From contig JALTEO010000181.1 in the NCBI GenBank assembly GCA_027073875.1, forward strand, positions 1 to 8,763: DNA of 8,763 bases, written 5' to 3'. A program made the position numbers and the translations under genes. This document shows, piece by piece, positions 1-7,220 of this stretch (position 1 is its first letter; each line of letters begins with the position of its first letter). The stretch comes from Bacteroidales bacterium. GTDB lineage: Bacteria; Bacteroidota; Bacteroidia; Bacteroidales; JALTDM01. The notes beneath the pieces are model-generated. The model saw only the letters and a program-made list of their open reading frames with translations. It did not search any database and was not told the origin of the DNA.

Positions 1-1323
1 CTTGATGCAGATGGAATTATCAGAATCGGTGCCAATGTTAAGCCGGGTGATATTTTAGTTGGTAAAATCACACCAAAAGGTGAATCGGATCCAACACCGG
101 AAGAAAAACTTCTTCGTGCTATTTTCGGAGATAAAGCCGGCGATGTAAAAGATGCTTCTTTGAAAGTTCCATCTTCCGTTCACGGTACTGTTATTGACAC
201 TAAACTCTTTTCCCGTACAACCAGAGATAAGAGAACCAAATCAATTGAAAAAGTACTGACTGAAAAAATTGTTAAGGAAAGTGAACAGAAACTTGCCAAA
301 TTATACGACTTACTTCTCCAAAAATTATATAAGATTCTAAATGGTAAAACATCACAAGGAATTAAAAATAATTTAGGTGAAGAAATTATAAAAAGGGGAA
401 CCAAATACTCCTTAAAGAATCTTCAAAAAATTGACTATCATAATCTGCTTCCTACTAATAGGTGGACATCTGATAAAAAACATAATACCAATGTTATTCG
501 TGTTATCAGCAACTATCACCTAAAATATAAAGAAATAAAAGCAGAAGAAAAACGAAAAATCTTCAACATCACTATTGGTGACGAATTACCATCAGGAATC
601 TTGAAACTGGCAAAAATTTATATTGCCCAAAAACGCGTTTTAAAGGTCGGAGATAAAATGGCAGGACGACATGGTAACAAAGGTATTGTTGCCAAAATTG
701 TTCGTGAAGAAGATATGCCATTTTTGGATGATGGGACACCTGTTGACATAGTTCTTAACCCATTAGGTGTACCTTCGCGTATGAACCTGGGACAGATATA
801 CGAAACTGTTTTGGGTTGGGCAGGAAAAGAACTGGGGCTAAAATTTGCCACACCGGTTTTCGATGGTGCTTCATTAGAGCAAATTACGGAATATACCCGA
901 AAAGCAAATATTCCTGATTTCGGAATGACCTATTTATATGACGGTGAAACAGGAGAAAAATTTGAACAACCGGCAACAGTCGGTATCATCTATATGATGA
1001 AACTGAATCACCTCGTTGATGATAAGATGCATGCCCGCTCTATTGGACCATACTCACTGATTACACAACAACCACTCGGTGGTAAATCACAATTTGGTGG
1101 TCAGCGATTTGGTGAAATGGAAGTTTGGGCACTCGAAGGATTTGGTGCTGCCAATGTTTTAAGAGAAATATTAACTATTAAATCAGACGATATTGTCGGC
1201 CGCTCTAAAACCTACGAAGCAATTGTTAAAGGTGAACAATTCCCAACACCGGGTATTCCCGAATCATTCAATGTCCTTGTAAATGAACTCAAGGGCTTAG
1301 CAATTAATTTAGATTTTGAATAA
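1..1323 (+). CDS. rpoB: DNA-directed RNA polymerase subunit beta, C-terminal part (5' end outside window)
   Basis: The reading frame is open from base 1 to the TAA at 1321-1323, giving 440 residues of the C-terminal part of the beta subunit. This roughly matches the last third of the E. coli protein. The start is outside the window; the first in-frame start-like codon (TTG at 160) is internal, because the conserved PKGESDPTPEEKLLRAIFG stretch lies before it. Visible landmarks, in fragment numbering: GDKMAGRHGNKG at about 217-228, whose two lysines K219 and K227 have the same spacing as active-site K1065 and K1073 of E. coli; GVPSRMNLGQIYE; the QQPLGGKSQFGGQRFGEMEV segment from about 356; and the C-terminal SFNVLVNELKGL motif. 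Between about 72 and 190 lies a Lys/Glu-rich, poorly conserved stretch at the place of the E. coli beta SI2 insertion. The rifampicin region would be upstream of the window. Beta forms the catalytic core with RpoC, encoded 24 bp downstream. Confidence 0.99.
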   Translation, partial: LDADGIIRIGANVKPGDILVGKITPKGESDPTPEEKLLRAIFGDKAGDVKDASLKVPSSVHGTVIDTKLFSRTTRDKRTKSIEKVLTEKIVKESEQKLAKLYDLLLQKLYKILNGKTSQGIKNNLGEEIIKRGTKYSLKNLQKIDYHNLLPTNRWTSDKKHNTNVIRVISNYHLKYKEIKAEEKRKIFNITIGDELPSGILKLAKIYIAQKRVLKVGDKMAGRHGNKGIVAKIVREEDMPFLDDGTPVDIVLNPLGVPSRMNLGQIYETVLGWAGKELGLKFATPVFDGASLEQITEYTRKANIPDFGMTYLYDGETGEKFEQPATVGIIYMMKLNHLVDDKMHARSIGPYSLITQQPLGGKSQFGGQRFGEMEVWALEGFGAANVLREILTIKSDDIVGRSKTYEAIVKGEQFPTPGIPESFNVLVNELKGLAINLDFE

Positions 1324-1347
1324 TAACATTTAATAAATAACTTTTTT

Positions 1348-4300
1348 ATGGCTTTCAAAAAAGAAACCGGAATTAAAAGCAATTTCTCAAAGATTCAAGT
1401 CAGCATCGCCTCACCGGAAAAGATACTGAGTAATTCCCGTGGTGAAGTTACTAAAGCAGAAACCATTAATTATCGTACTTACAAACCGGAGAGAGATGGG
1501 CTTTTCTGCGAAAGAATTTTTGGTCCTACAAAAGACTATGAATGTCATTGTGGTAAATATAAACGCATCCGATACAAAGGAATTGTTTGTGACCGATGTG
1601 GTGTGGAAGTTACCGAGAAAAAAGTGCGTCGTGAACGCATGGGACATATTCAATTAGTTGTGCCCGTTGCTCACATTTGGTTTTTTAAAACACTCCCAAG
1701 TAAAATTGCTTATTTATTAGGTCTTGCAAATAAAAAACTGGAGCAAATTATTTATTACGAAAAATATGTTGTTATTCAACCGGGAATAAAAGAAGCCGAC
1801 GGCGTAAAAAAAATGGACTTATTAGATGACGAAGAATATAACAAGATTATGGACTCCCTTCCAAAAGAAAATCAACTCTTGGAAGACTCTGACCCTAATA
1901 AGTTTATTGCTAAAATGGGTGGTGAAGCATTATTATTATTACTTTCTAAAGACAATTTGAATTTAGACTCTTTGGCAAATGAGTTACGACATAAAGCAAA
2001 CACCGAAACTTCTGTTCAACGAAAAAACGAAGCATTAAAACGATTAAATGTTGTTGAATCTTTCCGTGCTTCCCACGGTGTTAGTTTGCCGGAATGGATG
2101 ATATTAAAAGTAATCCCTGTTATCCCTCCAGACCTAAGACCTTTGGTTCCGTTAGATGGTGGTCGCTTCGCTTCATCAGATTTGAATGATTTATACCGTC
2201 GTGTAATTATCCGTAACAACCGTTTGAAACGATTATTGGAGATAAAAGCTCCCGAAGTTATTCTGCGTAATGAAAAACGAATGTTGCAGGAATCTGTTGA
2301 CTCACTATTGGATAATAGTAGAAAAGATAATGCTGTAACTACAGAATCCAAAAGACCCCTAAAATCACTAACAGATAGCTTAAAAGGGAAAAAAGGACGG
2401 TTCCGTCAAAACCTTTTAGGAAAACGCGTTGACTATTCTGCCCGTTCTGTTATTGTTGTCGGTCCGGAACTGAAGATGCATGAATGCGGTATTCCAAAAG
2501 AGATGGCCGCAGAACTCTATAAACCATTTATCATCCGCAAATTACTTGAACGCGGAATTGTTAAAACAGTTAAATCGGCAAAAAAAATTGTTGACAAACG
2601 GGAATCTATCGTTTGGGATATTCTCGAGAATTTATTGAAAGGACACCCCATCTTGCTTAACCGTGCTCCAACACTACACCGATTAGGAATTCAGGCATTT
2701 CAACCAAAAATGATTGAAGGAAAAGCTATTCAGCTTCATCCGTTGGCATGTACGGCTTTTAATGCCGACTTTGATGGTGACCAAATGGCTGTCCATTTAC
2801 CGCTCGGTAATGCTGCAATTCTTGAAGCACAACTGTTAATGTTAGGATCTCATAACATCCTGAATCCTGCAAACGGTTCACCAATTACTGTTCCTTCTCA
2901 AGATATGGTCTTAGGATTATATTATATGACCAAAGAAAAAGAAGGTTCAAAAGGTGAAAATATGTTCTTTTACGGACCTGAAGAAGTAGTCATTGCCTAT
3001 AACGAAAAACGGGTTGACTTACACGCTAAAATAAAAGTAAGAATTCCATCAGAGAATAATGAGATTATTGAAACAACTGTTGGGCGTGTTCTACTTAATC
3101 AAGAAGTGCCGAAAGGAATCGCTTTCATCAATCAGTTGTTGACAAAAAAATCACTTCGTGAAATTATTGGGAATGTATATAAAACCAAAGGAGCAGCCGA
3201 TACAGCCAATTTCCTTGACAATATCAAGCATCTTGGATATATCATGGCATTCAAGGGCGGTCTGTCTTTCAATCTTGGTGATGTTATTATCCCTAAAGAA
3301 AAAGAAAAACTGATTGCTAATGCTCACGAACAAGTTGATGAAGTATTAGCCAACTATAATCTTGGACTTATTACCAATAATGAACGATACAATCAGATTA
3401 TTGATATCTGGACACATACTAATACGAAACTGACAAACATCTTAATGAAAACCTTGAGCTCTGATAAACAAGGATTTAATTCAATCTATATGATGATTGA
3501 TTCCGGTGCTCGTGGTTCCAAAGAACAAATTCGTCAGCTGTCAGGTATGCGTGGGTTGATGGCAAAACCACAAAAATCAGGTGCCGAAGGTGGACAAATT
3601 ATTGAGAATCCGATTATCGCTAACTTTAAAGAAGGATTGTCGGTATTGGAATACTTTATTTCTACTCACGGTGCACGAAAAGGTTTAGCTGATACTGCAT
3701 TGAAAACAGCTGATGCCGGATATTTAACAAGACGATTGGTTGATGTTGCTCAAGATGCAATCATTACTGAAAATGACTGCGGTACACTTCGTGGTCTAGT
3801 TGCTACAGCAATCAAAAACAACGAAGAAATTGTAGAATCACTCTATGACCGTATTCTCGGCAGGGTTTGTGTTCACGATATTTATCACCCACTTACAGGC
3901 GAACTGATTGCTAAAGCAGGTGACCAAATAGACGAAGAAAAAGCTGAAAAAATTGAAGAATCACCAATTGAACAAGTTGAAATTCGTTCGGTTCTTACCT
4001 GTGAATCAAAACACGGTGTATGTGCAAAATGTTATGGTCGAAATCTGGCAACAGGGAAAATGGTTCAAACCGGAGAAGCTGTTGGTGTTATTGCCGCTCA
4101 ATCTATTGGTGAACCGGGAACTCAATTGACACTTCGTACATTCCATGTCGGTGGTATTGCCGGTAATATTGGAACAGAATCTACTATTACAGCAAAATAC
4201 GACGGGAAAATTGAGATTGACGATTTGCGTACTGTTGATTACAAAAATGAGGAAGGTAAATCTGTCAAGATCGTCGTTAGTCGAATGAGTGAACTGCGAT

Positions 4301-5607
4301 TAATTGACAAGAAAACAAAAATTATCCTTTCAACCCATAATATTCCTTACGGTTCAAAAATCTATTTTGATGAAAATGACACCGTAAAAAAAGGAGATAT
4401 TATTTGTGAATGGGATCCATACAATGCTGTAATTATATCGGAAGTAGCCGGTAAAGTTAAATTTGAATCGCTGGTTGAAAATGTCAATTTTATTACTGAA
4501 ATTGACGAACAAACAGGATTTGAAGAACGAATTATTATTGAATCAAGAGATAAATCAAAGATTCCTTCTCTCAATATTCTAAATACCAAGAAAGAAATAA
4601 TAAAAACTTATTCATTACCTGTTGGTGCCCATATTTCCATTAAAGAAAACAGTAAAATTACCATTGGCGAAGTTTTAGTAAAAATACCAAGAACTTCTTC
4701 AAAAGCCGGTGATATTACAGGTGGTTTACCACGGGTTACCGAATTGTTTGAAGCCAGAAACCCATCAAATCCTGCTGTAGTTGCTGAGATTGATGGTATT
4801 GTGAATTTTGGTAAAATCAAACGCGGAAATCATGAGGTTACTATCACATCAAAATCAACCGGCGAAACAAAGAAATATTTGATTCCTTTATCCAGACAAA
4901 TTCTGATACAAGAAAATGATTTTGTAAAAGCAGGAACCCCAATGACTAATGGTGCTATCACACCGAAAGATATTTTGGCAATTAAGGGACCAACCGCTGT
5001 TCAGGAATATCTTGTAAACGAAGTTCAGGAGGTTTACCGTCTCCAAGGTGTAAAAATTAATGATAAGCACTATGAAGTCATTGTTCGACAAATGATGCGG
5101 AAAGTTCAAATTGAAGATCCGGGAGACACCTATTTCTTGCAAAATAATTTGGTTGACAAAGTTGAATTTATGGAAACCAATGATGAAATTTACGGTAAAA
5201 AAGTAGTAACCGAAACAGGCGATTCCACCGAAGTTCAAAAAGGTGAAATCATCTCACCACGGAAATTACGCGAAATCAATTCATCATTAAAACGAAATGA
5301 CAAACAGTTAGTTGAAGTCCGTGATGCTATTCCTGCAACCTCAAAACCTGTTCTGCAAGGAATTACGCGAGCATCATTGCAAACTAAGAGTTTTATTTCA
5401 GCTGCCTCATTCCAAGAAACAACTAAAGTCCTTAACGAAGCTGCCATTAAAGCTAAAGTTGATGACCTTGCAGGACTAAAGGAAAATGTAATTGTCGGAC
5501 AGCCAATTCCTGCCGGTACAGGACTTAAGAAATACAAAAATCTAATTGTCGGCTCTAAAGAAGATTACGAAAAATTAATTCAGTCTAAAACTGAAAATAT
5601 AGAATAA
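1348..5607 (+). CDS. rpoC: DNA-directed RNA polymerase subunit beta'
   Basis: This is a complete 1419-residue beta' subunit, close to the 1407 of E. coli. It carries the catalytic Mg2+ site of RNA polymerase. Zinc site 1 is C66, C68, C81, C84. The catalytic NADFDGDQMAVH motif begins at N472, with metal-binding D474, D476 and D478. The bridge helix covers about 766-801 (FISTHGARKGLADTALKTA). Zinc site 2 is C811, C885, C892, C895. The trigger loop begins with QSIGEPGTQLTLRTFHVGG, with Q918 and the catalytic-region H933. From about 940 to 1120 an insertion of beta-rich, barrel-sandwich character sits at the place of E. coli SI3, before ITGGLPRVTELFEARNP. Against E. coli there is a small Gly-rich insertion (QKSGAEGGQ) after GLMAKP. 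The ATG at 1348 is chosen because MAFKKETGIKSNFSKIQV matches the family N-terminus. No Shine-Dalgarno sequence is seen in the 24 bp after rpoB. No key residue is missing. Confidence 0.99.
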   Translation: MAFKKETGIKSNFSKIQVSIASPEKILSNSRGEVTKAETINYRTYKPERDGLFCERIFGPTKDYECHCGKYKRIRYKGIVCDRCGVEVTEKKVRRERMGHIQLVVPVAHIWFFKTLPSKIAYLLGLANKKLEQIIYYEKYVVIQPGIKEADGVKKMDLLDDEEYNKIMDSLPKENQLLEDSDPNKFIAKMGGEALLLLLSKDNLNLDSLANELRHKANTETSVQRKNEALKRLNVVESFRASHGVSLPEWMILKVIPVIPPDLRPLVPLDGGRFASSDLNDLYRRVIIRNNRLKRLLEIKAPEVILRNEKRMLQESVDSLLDNSRKDNAVTTESKRPLKSLTDSLKGKKGRFRQNLLGKRVDYSARSVIVVGPELKMHECGIPKEMAAELYKPFIIRKLLERGIVKTVKSAKKIVDKRESIVWDILENLLKGHPILLNRAPTLHRLGIQAFQPKMIEGKAIQLHPLACTAFNADFDGDQMAVHLPLGNAAILEAQLLMLGSHNILNPANGSPITVPSQDMVLGLYYMTKEKEGSKGENMFFYGPEEVVIAYNEKRVDLHAKIKVRIPSENNEIIETTVGRVLLNQEVPKGIAFINQLLTKKSLREIIGNVYKTKGAADTANFLDNIKHLGYIMAFKGGLSFNLGDVIIPKEKEKLIANAHEQVDEVLANYNLGLITNNERYNQIIDIWTHTNTKLTNILMKTLSSDKQGFNSIYMMIDSGARGSKEQIRQLSGMRGLMAKPQKSGAEGGQIIENPIIANFKEGLSVLEYFISTHGARKGLADTALKTADAGYLTRRLVDVAQDAIITENDCGTLRGLVATAIKNNEEIVESLYDRILGRVCVHDIYHPLTGELIAKAGDQIDEEKAEKIEESPIEQVEIRSVLTCESKHGVCAKCYGRNLATGKMVQTGEAVGVIAAQSIGEPGTQLTLRTFHVGGIAGNIGTESTITAKYDGKIEIDDLRTVDYKNEEGKSVKIVVSRMSELRLIDKKTKIILSTHNIPYGSKIYFDENDTVKKGDIICEWDPYNAVIISEVAGKVKFESLVENVNFITEIDEQTGFEERIIIESRDKSKIPSLNILNTKKEIIKTYSLPVGAHISIKENSKITIGEVLVKIPRTSSKAGDITGGLPRVTELFEARNPSNPAVVAEIDGIVNFGKIKRGNHEVTITSKSTGETKKYLIPLSRQILIQENDFVKAGTPMTNGAITPKDILAIKGPTAVQEYLVNEVQEVYRLQGVKINDKHYEVIVRQMMRKVQIEDPGDTYFLQNNLVDKVEFMETNDEIYGKKVVTETGDSTEVQKGEIISPRKLREINSSLKRNDKQLVEVRDAIPATSKPVLQGITRASLQTKSFISAASFQETTKVLNEAAIKAKVDDLAGLKENVIVGQPIPAGTGLKKYKNLIVGSKEDYEKLIQSKTENIE

Positions 5608-5614
5608 TCATATT

Positions 5615-5929
5615 ATGAACGAAGAAAAACAAAACCAGATTAATATTGAATTAACAGATGATATTGCTCAAGGAACCTATTCTAACCTTGCTGTCATCTC
5701 ACATTCTTCATCAGAATTTGTAGTTGATTTCGTAAGAATAGTTCCCGGTGTTCCGAAAGCAAAGGTCAAAAGCCGTATTATTTTAACTGCCGAACATGCT
5801 AAACGATTGTTGATGGCACTTGATGAGAATATTAAGCGTTTTGAATCTAACTTTGGTAAAATAAATCTACCAAATCAGCAAGGACCAATGCCTTATATGA
5901 ATATTGGCGAGCCAAAAGGCGAAGCATAA
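5615..5929 (+). CDS. DUF3467 family small protein in the rpoBC operon
   Basis: This gene encodes a 104-residue soluble protein of unknown function. It starts 7 bp after the rpoC stop, so it is almost surely co-transcribed with rpoBC, and the operon terminator follows directly. The sequence reads as a DUF3467 protein by family memory: a polar N-terminus, then IELTDDIAQGTYSNLAVISH (11-30), SSSEFVVDFVRIVPGVPKAK (31-50), a SRIILTAEHAKRLLMALDEN block (53-72) leading into a helix to about 80, and a Pro/Gly-rich tail that is probably disordered. The first half looks beta-stranded and the 59-78 part helical. It has no signal peptide, no membrane segment, no cysteines and no obvious catalytic motif. 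From memory, this family often lies behind rpoC in Bacteroidota, which would fit a factor acting on or near RNA polymerase, but nothing in the sequence proves that. Family assignment is fairly sure; function is open. Confidence 0.9.
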   Translation: MNEEKQNQINIELTDDIAQGTYSNLAVISHSSSEFVVDFVRIVPGVPKAKVKSRIILTAEHAKRLLMALDENIKRFESNFGKINLPNQQGPMPYMNIGEPKGEA

Positions 5930-5933
5930 CAAT

Positions 5934-5962
5934 AAAAAAAGCTCCATATGGAGCTTTTTTTT
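5934..5962. terminator. Bidirectional intrinsic terminator between the rpoBC operon and pdxA
   Basis: Bases 5940-5955 form the perfect palindrome AGCTCCATATGGAGCT, preceded by seven A (5934-5940) and followed by eight T (5955-5962). Read on the plus strand it is a GC-containing stem followed by a U-tract, just after the DUF3467 stop. Read on the minus strand the A-run becomes the U-tract, placed just after pdxA. One hairpin therefore serves both converging transcripts. The pdxA stop codon (5961-5963 on the plus strand) overlaps the end of the T-run. Confidence 0.9.
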
Positions 5963-7004
5963 ATCTTACTTTCTCTTCCAAAGGATTCTCATTTAATTCT
6001 TTATTCATTTTACGATTCCGGTAAATATCTATGGCCATATATATTGCTTGTAATAAAGAATCGGGTGATGCCTCTCCTCTACCTACAATATCAAAACCAA
6101 CGCCGTGGTCCGGTGATGTACGAACAATCGGCAATCCACTTGTAAAGTTAACACCTCTTCCAAACGAAAGAGTTTTAAAAGGAATCAATCCCTGATCGTG
6201 ATACATTGCTAAAGTGGCATCAAACTTCTTGTAATTCCCTGAGCCGAAAAATCCATCGGCAGCAAAAGGTCCAAATGCTAAAATCTTTTCTTCGTTTGCT
6301 TCCTTAACAGCAGGAACAATTATTTTCTCGTCTTCTTCGCCTATAACACCGCTATCGCCTGCATGTGGATTAAGTCCGAGAACCGCAATTTTAGGATTGC
6401 GAATTAAGAAATCATCTTTCAAACTCTTATTCATCAACTTCAACTTGGAAATAATATTTTCTTTCGTAATATTGGGCGTAACCTCATTCAATGCAAGATG
6501 TTCGGTAACTAATCCCACTCTAAGATTTTCGCTAACCATAAACATCAACACCTCGTCAACACCAAAATAATCCTTGAAATAATCAGTATGTCCTTTAAAT
6601 TGAAACTCGTCAGAATGAATTGATAATTTATGAATAGGTGCTGTTATCAAAACATCTATTTTCCCATCCTTAATATCTTTTAAAGCACATTGTATTGATT
6701 GCAGAGCTGACTGTCCGGCTTGTGCCGTTACCTGCCCCATATCTACCGAGATATTATTATCTACACAATTTACCAAATTCGGTCGTTTAGGATTTGCCCG
6801 TTCTGCCGAAATAATCTGATTAAAACTAAAATTCTGAATATCAAGATTTTTTCGGTGATATGCCGCTATTTTTGCCGAACCATACACAATGGGTGTTATC
6901 AACTCGTTGATATCGGGATTTCTCAATGCCTTAATTAATATCTCGTACCCAATTCCATTAATATCACCATGTGTAAATCCAACCCGTATTTTATTTTTTT
7001 TCAT
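5961..7004 (-). CDS. pdxA: 4-hydroxythreonine-4-phosphate dehydrogenase
   Basis: This is a complete 347-residue PdxA. The enzyme is a cytosolic, metal-dependent homodimer in DXP-dependent vitamin B6 synthesis. It oxidises 4-phosphohydroxy-L-threonine with NAD+; the product loses CO2 to give 3-amino-1-hydroxyacetone phosphate, which PdxJ joins to deoxyxylulose phosphate. The N-terminus has THGDINGIGYE (11-21), the wording I associate with Bacteroidota. Substrate and metal residues are all present at a constant offset of +3 from E. coli: H139 and T140 (GHTD), metal ligands H169 (VTEHL), H214 (LNPHAGDSG) and H269 (MYHDQG), then K277, N286 and R295. The ATG at 7002-7004 puts the family N-terminus at residue 6. 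A GGGAA lies directly against the start, too close to act as a Shine-Dalgarno. The gene converges on the rpoBC operon and shares its terminator. A promoter match lies about 65 bp upstream. Confidence 0.97.
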   Translation of the reverse strand: MKKNKIRVGFTHGDINGIGYEILIKALRNPDINELITPIVYGSAKIAAYHRKNLDIQNFSFNQIISAERANPKRPNLVNCVDNNISVDMGQVTAQAGQSALQSIQCALKDIKDGKIDVLITAPIHKLSIHSDEFQFKGHTDYFKDYFGVDEVLMFMVSENLRVGLVTEHLALNEVTPNITKENIISKLKLMNKSLKDDFLIRNPKIAVLGLNPHAGDSGVIGEEDEKIIVPAVKEANEEKILAFGPFAADGFFGSGNYKKFDATLAMYHDQGLIPFKTLSFGRGVNFTSGLPIVRTSPDHGVGFDIVGRGEASPDSLLQAIYMAIDIYRNRKMNKELNENPLEEKVR

Positions 7005-7032
7005 TTCCCATTATTTTAGTTCATAAAATGTC

Positions 7033-7045
7033 GCTCCTACGGAGC
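7033..7045. repeat. Hairpin repeat unit A (5-bp stem, TAC/GTA loop)
   Basis: GCTCCTACGGAGC is a perfect 5-bp inverted repeat around a 3-base loop. On the minus strand it reads GCTCCGTAGGAGC and would sit in the predicted pdxA 5' leader, about 28 nt before the start codon. It is the partner of the unit at 7080-7092 and differs from it by one compensated base pair. Confidence 0.8.
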
Positions 7046-7069
7046 TATTTTTCGTGCTTGTTTTTTCTA

Positions 7070-7099
7070 CAAACATAACGCACCTACGGTGCTTAACAA
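7070..7099 (-). promoter_or_regulatory. Predicted Bacteroidota-type promoter for pdxA
   Basis: On the minus strand, TTG (plus-strand 7097-7099) is followed after exactly 19 bp by TATGTTTG (7070-7077). This fits the known Bacteroidota primary-sigma consensus of a -33 TTTG/TTG and a -7 TAnnTTTG about 19-20 bp apart. Transcription would begin a few bases further on, near 7064, giving a leader of about 60 nt before the pdxA ATG. The 19-bp spacer contains the hairpin at 7080-7092, and the leader contains the one at 7033-7045. The match is exact in both boxes, but the start has not been shown, and pdxA may also receive read-through from the aminopeptidase gene. Confidence 0.65.
7080..7092. repeat. 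Hairpin repeat unit B (5-bp stem, TAC/GTA loop)
   Basis: GCACCTACGGTGC has the same stem length, loop and outer bases as unit A, 47 bp away. The third pair of the stem is A:T here and T:A in unit A, so pairing is kept. On the minus strand the unit fills the spacer of the predicted pdxA promoter. It lacks a T-tract right after it, so it does not look like a terminator. Confidence 0.8.
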
Positions 7100-7128
7100 T
7101 TTGCAATTCATATTTACCTGTTTATTTT

Positions 7129-7169
7129 TTTAAGTTCATAAAGTTTGTAGTACATAGATTTAAGTTCAT
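7129..7169. repeat. Pair of 11-bp direct repeats TTTAAGTTCAT
   Basis: TTTAAGTTCAT occurs exactly at 7129-7139 and 7159-7169, with starts 30 bp apart. The first copy overlaps the AGTTCATAAA repeat and the second runs straight into the hexamer array at 7170. Nothing shows a function. Confidence 0.6.
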
Positions 7170-7201
7170 TTAAGGTTAAGGTTAAGGTTAAGGTTAAGGT
7201 T
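7170..7201. repeat. Hexamer tandem repeat (TTAAGG)5.3
   Basis: Thirty-two bases show perfect period 6: five whole TTAAGG units plus TT. The array is non-coding, lying between the aminopeptidase stop and the pdxA promoter match, about 70 bp upstream of the -33 box. Perfect identity among units points to recent slippage or active upkeep. Its copy number may vary between strains. Confidence 0.95.
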
Positions 7202-7220
7202 GTAAAGTTTCATTCTTTCA

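Larger units (their letters stand above)
7018..7142. repeat. Direct repeat AGTTCATAAA bracketing the two hairpins
   Basis: The 10-mer AGTTCATAAA occurs exactly at 7018-7027 and at 7133-7142, one copy on each side of the hairpin pair and promoter match. It could mark the ends of one repeated intergenic element, or be chance in AT-rich DNA. The span contains no transposase and no open frame of note. Confidence 0.5.

Noticed and set aside
160..162. TTG at 160 as the start of the first gene.
   Set aside because: The frame is open back to base 1 and the residues before 160 (including PTPEEKLLRAIFG) are conserved RpoB sequence, so this is an internal codon.
1806..1813. Runs of eight A in rpoC (also 2580-2587) as possible programmed slippage sites.
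   Set aside because: The frame continues intact through both to a full-length, normal protein, and such runs are expected in AT-rich coding DNA.
2016..5537. Several minus-strand open frames of 60-116 codons opposite rpoC.
   Set aside because: They are antisense to a strongly conserved gene, show no family resemblance and have no promoter or start signals that I can see.
7170..7201. The hexamer array as a telomere-type end.
   Set aside because: TTAAGG differs from known telomere units, the array is only 32 bp, and it lies inside a contiguous chromosomal region between ordinary genes.
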